A stretch of 64,000 bases of DNA from an uncultured Lachnospiraceae bacterium. Lineage in GTDB: Bacteria > Bacillota > Clostridia > Lachnospirales > Lachnospiraceae. Under the pieces are notes generated by a model. The model had not been told where the DNA came from and did not search any database. It saw only the letters and a list, made by a program, of their open reading frames with translations. Below are positions 58,492 to 64,000 of the stretch, piece after piece. Within the stretch, counting starts at the first letter, position 1. Every line of letters begins with the position of its first letter. Location of the stretch: positions 5,836-69,835 of the forward strand of contig URUY01000019.1 in NCBI GenBank assembly GCA_900551115.1. Direction: 5' to 3'. A program made the position numbers and the translations under genes.

Positions 58492-59904
58492 TTAGTAGGT
58501 CAAATCAGGATACTTCTCTGTGATAGCTGTGTAGAATAACTGCAGAGCTTCATCAAGGGAAGCATTGCCGTCGAAGTAGTTCTTCATAGCGTTCTGGAAC
58601 TCTTCGTTACAACCCTGATCGTATGCGGACAGGTTGCTTAAGTCAAGAGTCTCAACGCCTGCGCAGTACATGCCAAGAGGGTTCTGTCCGCCAAGGATTG
58701 CGCTGGAGTAGCTGGTATCAGCAGCCATAGCATCCATAGCAGGCTTGTTGTTTACAAAGTCATCATCCTGAACAACGATTTCCTTCATGATTTCTTCGTT
58801 GCAGGTCAGCTGAAGGATAATATCCTTAATAAGGCTTGCATTGTCTGTACCGGTTGCTGCACAAATCCATGTACCGCCCCAGAAGAAGCCCTGAGGACCG
58901 GTTGTTGCAGCCCAGCCGCCCAAGTTACCGATAGAACCTTCAACATCAGCAGCCATAGAGAAGTTTACTAACCAAGCGGGTCCAAAGTAGCAGAATACCT
59001 TTCCTTCGGGATAGAAGCCCTTAGACCAGTCATCACTCCACAGAGCATGTGTGCCAGCTGCGCCGGCATCTACAAGTGCCTTAGAATCTTCAACCCATTT
59101 CATGATGTTATCATCAATGGTAACTTTGCCGTCTACTACCCAAGGAGTAGAAACGTTGTTAGAGTATGTACGATAGGTATCGTTTACGGAAGAAACCATC
59201 TTGTAACCGGCATCTGTTACAGTAGCAGCGGTTGCATTGAAGGTATCCCAATCCTTAACAAGTTCCTGAATAGCTGCAGGATCATCGGTACCGAAGATTT
59301 CCTTAGCTGCTTCTCTGTTGTAGAACATAACGCCGGGGCAGCCCTGCCATGAAGCACCCTTCAAGACACCGTTTGAATCGGTAACGATATCCTTGGTATA
59401 CTTATACTGGTTAGCTAAATCAGCTTCTGTAATGCCTAAATCTGCAATAGGCATTGTATATTCGGTATCAACATACTTTAATGCGTAGTCAGCTTCGATA
59501 AGGAAAATATCAATCTTGTCATCTGCTGCTGCATCAGCCTGGCCTAACAGAGTTGCATCCAGATTGTTCTGGTAAGCGTTGTCAGCATTTGCCGTGATGT
59601 TCCATACAACGGTTACATCACCAATCTTACCGGTGGTTGCGTCCACTTCCTCGTATCCGGGATAGTGATCGGTTACACGGCTCTGGAACTCAACATTCCA
59701 GCAGTAGATATTAAGTACTTTGCCTTCGTCTGCTGCAGGCTCTGCATCAGGTGTACTCTCTGATGCGGGTGTGGTGCTTTCTGCTACAGGTTCGGAAGCA
59801 GGTGTGGTTGCGTTAGCATTGTCATCTTTTCCACCGCCGCAGCCTACTAATAAGCTGGACAGCATAGCAACTGTCAGTAACGCGCTTAAAACTTTTTTCT
59901 TCAT
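58492..59904 (-). CDS. extracellular sugar-binding lipoprotein of the ABC transporter
   Basis: A 470-aa solute-binding protein. A signal peptide with lipobox (MLSSLLVGC, Cys near residue 22) is followed by an Ala/Thr/Glu/Pro-rich linker (about 30-60), then the binding domain starting KVLNIYCWNVEFQSRVTDHY. It ends with NYFDGNASLDEALQLFYTAI, typical of the group. GGGAGG precedes the start. The gene lies 64 bp after the LacI regulator gene. Cellobiose or longer beta-glucan oligosaccharide is the likely ligand, given the divergent cellobiose phosphorylase; this is inference. Confidence 0.96.
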   Translation of the reverse strand: MKKKVLSALLTVAMLSSLLVGCGGGKDDNANATTPASEPVAESTTPASESTPDAEPAADEGKVLNIYCWNVEFQSRVTDHYPGYEEVDATTGKIGDVTVVWNITANADNAYQNNLDATLLGQADAAADDKIDIFLIEADYALKYVDTEYTMPIADLGITEADLANQYKYTKDIVTDSNGVLKGASWQGCPGVMFYNREAAKEIFGTDDPAAIQELVKDWDTFNATAATVTDAGYKMVSSVNDTYRTYSNNVSTPWVVDGKVTIDDNIMKWVEDSKALVDAGAAGTHALWSDDWSKGFYPEGKVFCYFGPAWLVNFSMAADVEGSIGNLGGWAATTGPQGFFWGGTWICAATGTDNASLIKDIILQLTCNEEIMKEIVVQDDDFVNNKPAMDAMAADTSYSSAILGGQNPLGMYCAGVETLDLSNLSAYDQGCNEEFQNAMKNYFDGNASLDEALQLFYTAITEKYPDLTY

Positions 59905-59968
59905 TACTTTTTTCCTCCCTTTGAGTTTTGTAATAAATAGGTGTTTTATATTAGAATTGCAAAAGCAA

Positions 59969-60991
59969 TTATAATATCTGTTTGATACGGCTCACCGTTT
60001 TTCCCCGGTAGACCGCTCCGCCAATCACAATCTGTTCAATAATCGTGGTCTTTGGCTTCTCAATCAGGCTGATAAGCTTCTCGCCTGCCTGCGCGCCGAT
60101 TGCCTTTGTATCCTGGCGCAGGGTGGTAAGCTGCGGCTCAATATGCCTGCCTACCCTGATACCGTCATAACCGGCTACGGATATATCATCCGGAATCTTA
60201 AGCCCCCGTTTTCTTATGACATTGATACCGCCGAAACAGGAAAAATCATCCGGGTAAAGAATACAGGTGGGAGGATTTTTTAAATTAAGAAGCTCTTCTG
60301 TTGCCGCTCCCGCTCCCTTTGTATCTCTGTATGCTGCTTCTTTAATATATTCATCCGGTATATTGATGCCAAGCTCTTCTGCAGTTTTATAAAAAGAAGA
60401 AAGCCTGCCTCTCGTAACGGAAGAATCTGCACCGTGTATGTATGCTATCCTGCGGTGTCCCTGTTCATATATATAGGTAAGTAATTCCTTCATGCCTCCT
60501 ACATTGTCGGAAACAACCGCTACTTTGTTATTGAAAAGGTGGTCAATCGTCACTACCGGAATATCACTCTTAACCAATTCCTCCACTTCCGGGTCGTAAA
60601 AATCCACACAGGCGATTACCACGCCGCTAAAGCCTCTGTATCTGCAATGTTCTAAGTATGTCATCCTGTTCTTGCCGTTCTTGCTGGCATTGATAAAGGT
60701 GATGTCATATCCTCTTTCTTCCACCGTCCTCTTGAAGCTGTCGAGTACATTGGAAAAGAAATCGTGAGTCAGGCCGCTCTGGGCTTCATCCGCAAAAAGC
60801 ACTCCGATATTATATGTGCGGTTTGTTTTTAAAGCTCTTGCAGAAGAATTGGGGAAATATCCCATTTCCTTTGCTACCTGCCTGATATGCGCTTTTGTTT
60901 CCTCACCGATATCCTTGTGATTGTTAAGTGCCTTGCTGACTGTTGCAATACTGACACCACACGCCTTGGATATGTCCTTCATGGAAGTCAT
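59969..60991 (-). CDS. LacI-family regulator of the cellobiose module
   Basis: A 340-aa repressor: HTH MKDISKACGVSIATVSKALN, hinge ARALKTNRTYNIGVLFADEA, sensor domain with FSGVVIACVDFYDPEVEELV, RRIAYIHGADSSVTRGRL, ILYPDDFSCFGGINVIRKRG and VAGYDGIRVGRHIEPQLTTL. GAGG lies 9 nt before the ATG. It is the first gene of the transporter operon and is divergent from cellobiose phosphorylase; CG-centred palindromes lie in the intergenic region. It probably controls both directions with a cello-oligosaccharide as inducer. Confidence 0.94.
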   Translation of the reverse strand: MTSMKDISKACGVSIATVSKALNNHKDIGEETKAHIRQVAKEMGYFPNSSARALKTNRTYNIGVLFADEAQSGLTHDFFSNVLDSFKRTVEERGYDITFINASKNGKNRMTYLEHCRYRGFSGVVIACVDFYDPEVEELVKSDIPVVTIDHLFNNKVAVVSDNVGGMKELLTYIYEQGHRRIAYIHGADSSVTRGRLSSFYKTAEELGINIPDEYIKEAAYRDTKGAGAATEELLNLKNPPTCILYPDDFSCFGGINVIRKRGLKIPDDISVAGYDGIRVGRHIEPQLTTLRQDTKAIGAQAGEKLISLIEKPKTTIIEQIVIGGAVYRGKTVSRIKQIL

Positions 60992-61468
60992 ATGTACAAT
61001 CCTCTTTTTTAAGTTATATCCTTAAGTATCTGCTTAGTTTCCATTACCTAAATTGTACTTAATTTAGATTGTACTTAATCATTAGGCTTCGTCTGTTTAA
61101 GCTCTTGTACCTTGTACAGTTTGGTAAATAACTTAATCGTTTTCGTACTCTTATAATACAACACGTTTTATAGTTTTGCAATACTTTTTTGATATTTTTT
61201 ATGCACTATTTATACTTTTAACAAACTTATACAGTTTTAGCAAAGCTGTTTTTACCGTTTTGCACAGTTTCACATTCTGTTTCTTCTATATAATGCTTCC
61301 AAAAGACCTTTTTTCTCTTATCGTTTTCTTTCCCTGCTCAAACTTTTCTTAAATTTTTTTGTTGCATTCTGCCCATACTTTGTGTATAATTCGGCTTATA
61401 GAGAGTTATATCATTTTACTTAAACGTTTACTTTAGATAGGCAAACAATGAAAAAAGGAGAATATGTG
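60992..61468. promoter_or_regulatory. 477-bp divergent control region of the cellobiose module
   Basis: Minus-strand promoter for the LacI-transporter operon: TTGCAA (61181-61176), 17-nt spacer, TATTAT (61158-61153). Plus-strand promoter for cellobiose phosphorylase: TTGCAT (61362-61367), 17-nt spacer, TATAAT (61385-61390). A CG palindrome TAAACGTTTA (61421-61430) lies downstream of the latter and could be the operator. Near the regulator gene, ATTGTACTTAAT occurs twice (61052-61063 and 61068-61079), 16 bp apart. No gene is seen in the region. Confidence 0.75.
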
Positions 61469-63904
61469 ATGAAATTCGGTTTTTTTGATGATGTGAATCA
61501 GGAATACGTGATTACCACCCCCAAGACTCCGCTTCCATGGATTAACTATTTAGGCTGCAACGATTTCTTCAGCCTGATTTCCAATACCTGCGGCGGCTAT
61601 ACTTTTTATAAGGACGCAAAGCTGCTCCGCCTTACCAGATACCGCTACAATGATATTCCGGCGGATACCAACGGCAAGTATTTCTACATAAAGGACGGCA
61701 GCACCGTGTGGAATCCCGGCTGGCAGCCCTCCAAGACAGAATTAGATGCTTATGAATGCCGTCACGGCATCGGCTACAGCCGTTTTACCGGCAAGAAAAA
61801 TGATGTGGAGGCTTCTGTTCTCACTTTCGTTCCCATGAAGGATACCTGTGAAGTAAGCAGGCTGACCGTTACCAACACTTCTGCTTCTGCAAAAGAACTG
61901 CAGTTATTCTCTTATGTAGAATGGTGTCTGTGGAATGCAGATGACGATATGAAGAACTTCCAGCGTAATTTAAGCACCGGTGAGGTTGAAGTAGTGGACT
62001 CCACTATTTTCCATAAGACCGAATACAGAGAGCGCCGTAACCACTACGCTGTTTATTCCGTAAATACCAAGGTGGATGCTTTTGATACCAGCAGGGACGC
62101 TTTCCTCGGCGCATACCGCAGCGCAGCTCTTCCTGAAGCTGTTGAAAACGGTGCATGTACCAATTCCATGGCAAGCGGCTGGTCTCCTATTGCTGCTCAT
62201 CAGATTAACATTACCTTAGCACCCGGCGAAAGCAAAAGCTTTGTTTTCGTACTGGCCTATGTAGAAAATCCCGAAGCAGATAAATGGGAATCCTACGGTG
62301 TTATCAACAAGAAGCCTGCTTTTGCAATGCTTGACCGTTATAAAACGGACGCAGACGTAGATGCTGCTTTTGCAGAGTTAAAGGCATACTGGAAACAGCT
62401 TCTTTCCAAATATACGGTAGAATCCGGCAATGACAAGGTAAACCGCATGGTAAATACCTGGAATCAGTATCAGTGTATGGTTACCTTTAATATGTCACGT
62501 TCCGCCTCCTACTACGAGTCCGGCATCGGACGCGGTATGGGCTTCCGTGATTCCTGTCAGGATCTCTTAGGCTTTGTACACCTGATTCCTGACCGTGTAA
62601 GAGAACGTATCATTGATATCGCATCTACCCAGTTTGCAGACGGCAGCGCTTACCATCAGTACCAGCCTCTTACCAAAAAGGGCAACTCCGACATCGGCAG
62701 CGGCTTTAATGATGACCCTCTGTGGCTCATTGCAGGCACTTCTGCTTATGTAAGAGAAACCGGCGATACTTCCATCCTGACAGAGATGGTTCCCTATGAC
62801 AACGACATGTCCATAGCAACTACGCTTATGGAGCATTTGAAACGTTCCTTAGATTATATCATTACCCATAAGGGTCCTCATAACTTACCTCTTATCGGCC
62901 GTGCAGACTGGAATGACTGTTTAAACCTGAATTGTTTCTCAGAGCATCCGGGTGAGTCATTCCAGACCTTCGGCCCCAGTGAAGGACCTGTTGCAGAATC
63001 CGTGTTCATTGCCGGCATGTTTGTAAAATACGGTGAAGAATATGCACAGCTTGCCGAGCTTTTAGGCGATGCCGCTGAAGCAAAGCGGGCACGTGATGAG
63101 GTTGCCGTTATGTATGACGCTATCCTGAAGGATGGCTGGGACGGCGAATGGTTTGTCCGCGCTTATGATGCATACAGCAACAAGGTTGGCTCTAAGGAAT
63201 GTGAAGAAGGCCAGATTTTCATCGAGCCTCAGGGCTTCTGTGTACTTGCCGGTGTCGGCGTAGAGGAAGGCCTTGCAGAAAAAGCATTAAATTCCGTAAA
63301 GGACAGACTGGATACCAAATACGGTGTCATGATTTTACAGCCTGCTTATACCAGATATCATTTGGAGCTGGGTGAAATCACCTCTTATCCGCCCGGATAT
63401 AAAGAGAATGCCGGTATTTTCTGTCACAACAATCCATGGGTATCCATCGCAGAAACCGTTATCGGACGCGGTGACCGTGCCTTTGAAATTTATCAGAAGA
63501 CCTGTCCTGCTTATGTGGAGGATATCAGTGAAATCCACCGCACAGAGCCTTATGTATATTCACAGATGGTTGCCGGCAGAGATGCCAAATTCCATGGTGA
63601 GGCCAAGAACAGCTGGCTGACCGGTACCGCAGCATGGACCTTTGTAAATATCTCCCAGTACATTTTGGGTGTATATCCTACTCACACAGGCTTAAGCATC
63701 AATCCCTGTGTACCGAAGGGCTTTGGCGACTTCAAGCTTACCCGTGCTTTCCGCGAAGGCATTTACCATATTGAAGTAAAGAATCCTTCCAATGTAGAGA
63801 AAGGTATTGCCTCCCTGGTAGTGGACGGCAAAACCGTAGACGGCTGCATCATTCCTTACGAGAAAGGCAAGACCGTTTATAACGTTACCGTTACTATGGG
63901 GTAG
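61469..63904 (+). CDS. cellobiose phosphorylase (GH94)
   Basis: An 811-aa cytosolic enzyme that splits cellobiose with phosphate into glucose and glucose-1-phosphate. It opens MKFGFFDDVNQEYVITTPKT. The N-terminal beta-sandwich domain is followed by the (alpha/alpha)6 catalytic barrel with YYESGIGRGMGFRDSCQDLL near 365, the general-acid Asp in SGFNDDPLWLI near 420, and substrate residues in LIGRADWNDCLN. Length equals the typical 811 residues. The ATG at 61469 lies 8 nt after AGGAG. Divergent from its likely regulator. Phosphorolysis saves ATP, fitting an anaerobe. Confidence 0.97.
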   Translation: MKFGFFDDVNQEYVITTPKTPLPWINYLGCNDFFSLISNTCGGYTFYKDAKLLRLTRYRYNDIPADTNGKYFYIKDGSTVWNPGWQPSKTELDAYECRHGIGYSRFTGKKNDVEASVLTFVPMKDTCEVSRLTVTNTSASAKELQLFSYVEWCLWNADDDMKNFQRNLSTGEVEVVDSTIFHKTEYRERRNHYAVYSVNTKVDAFDTSRDAFLGAYRSAALPEAVENGACTNSMASGWSPIAAHQINITLAPGESKSFVFVLAYVENPEADKWESYGVINKKPAFAMLDRYKTDADVDAAFAELKAYWKQLLSKYTVESGNDKVNRMVNTWNQYQCMVTFNMSRSASYYESGIGRGMGFRDSCQDLLGFVHLIPDRVRERIIDIASTQFADGSAYHQYQPLTKKGNSDIGSGFNDDPLWLIAGTSAYVRETGDTSILTEMVPYDNDMSIATTLMEHLKRSLDYIITHKGPHNLPLIGRADWNDCLNLNCFSEHPGESFQTFGPSEGPVAESVFIAGMFVKYGEEYAQLAELLGDAAEAKRARDEVAVMYDAILKDGWDGEWFVRAYDAYSNKVGSKECEEGQIFIEPQGFCVLAGVGVEEGLAEKALNSVKDRLDTKYGVMILQPAYTRYHLELGEITSYPPGYKENAGIFCHNNPWVSIAETVIGRGDRAFEIYQKTCPAYVEDISEIHRTEPYVYSQMVAGRDAKFHGEAKNSWLTGTAAWTFVNISQYILGVYPTHTGLSINPCVPKGFGDFKLTRAFREGIYHIEVKNPSNVEKGIASLVVDGKTVDGCIIPYEKGKTVYNVTVTMG

Positions 63905-63946
63905 TAGCAGCCCTTTAGTATAAATTCCCCTTTTTATCAACAACGA

Positions 63947-63999
63947 AGGGGCTGTTGCAAAAGTAGATGAATAATCTACCGGAGCAACAGCTCCTTTTT
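63947..63999 (+). terminator. terminator of cellobiose phosphorylase
   Basis: GGGGCTGTTGC pairs with GCAACAGCTCC (one GU) and encloses a second stem GTAGAT/ATCTAC; TTTTT follows. Confidence 0.88.
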
Positions 64000-64000
64000 G

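Overview
The window looks like a chromosomal piece of a spore-forming, motile anaerobe of the Clostridia, most likely Lachnospiraceae. Evidence: an alpha/beta-type spore SASP, families common in that group (DUF4364, DUF4250, DUF3737, ASKHA/DUF4445, ABC_ATPase), desulfoferrodoxin, PPi-type phosphofructokinase, cellobiose phosphorylase and two chemoreceptors. This placement is inference from gene content; no rRNA is present. I see no insertion sequence, prophage or CRISPR array.

Layout. 1-5.1 kb: 5' end of a tRNA-Pro, an AI-2E-family permease with a frameshifted repeat tail, PepD, a Cu/Zn-SOD-like protein, and the infC-rpmI-rplT operon behind an attenuator leader; infC appears to start at ATT. 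5.1-7.6 kb: remnant of a sugar-binding protein and a BlaI/BlaR1-type pair. 7.7-9.9 kb: a plus-strand island between minus-strand neighbours, holding an unknown 153-aa gene, a compact structured RNA (15-bp closing helix, internal pseudoknot) and an orphan reverse transcriptase. This is the strongest candidate for an undescribed system. 9.9-20 kb: housekeeping (malic enzyme, radical SAM, RarA, polysaccharide deacetylase, ASKHA protein, Rpn-like nuclease). 20-28 kb: ClpB, an alanine/Na+ symporter, and a GH3 beta-glucosidase-LacI operon with a clear promoter and operator. 28-31.7 kb: SASP, a methyltransferase remnant, three GNAT enzymes, an orphan antitoxin-like regulator, DJ-1. 31.9-41.4 kb: CYTH protein and a glycogen/maltodextrin set (MalQ, GlgP, LacI regulator), PPi-PFK and YfhO. 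41.4-48.5 kb: tRNA genes Leu, Lys, Gln, His, Arg, Gly and Pro, with MATE, ABC-ATPase, D-lactate dehydrogenase, desulfoferrodoxin and a double-GNAT protein. 48.6-54.5 kb: a five-gene operon (RNA methyltransferase, inactive-looking amidase, RdgB, YfcE phosphoesterase, chemoreceptor), an Asn/Gln-rich peptide, a candidate small RNA and a HAAS-type membrane protein. 54.7-64 kb: cellobiose module: LacI regulator, binding protein, two permeases and a Cache chemoreceptor on the minus strand, with cellobiose phosphorylase divergent on the plus strand.

How it fits together. Cellobiose or a related glucan would be sensed (chemoreceptor), imported (ABC transporter), phosphorolysed (GH94) or hydrolysed (GH3), then stored or mobilised as glycogen (GlgP, MalQ) and sent to PPi-dependent glycolysis. 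Three LacI regulators each have a nearby CG-centred palindrome. Tandem repeats at protein ends (permease tail, YfhO tail, radical SAM insert, RarA stop, Rpn EEGR run) recur through the window and suggest a genome prone to slippage.
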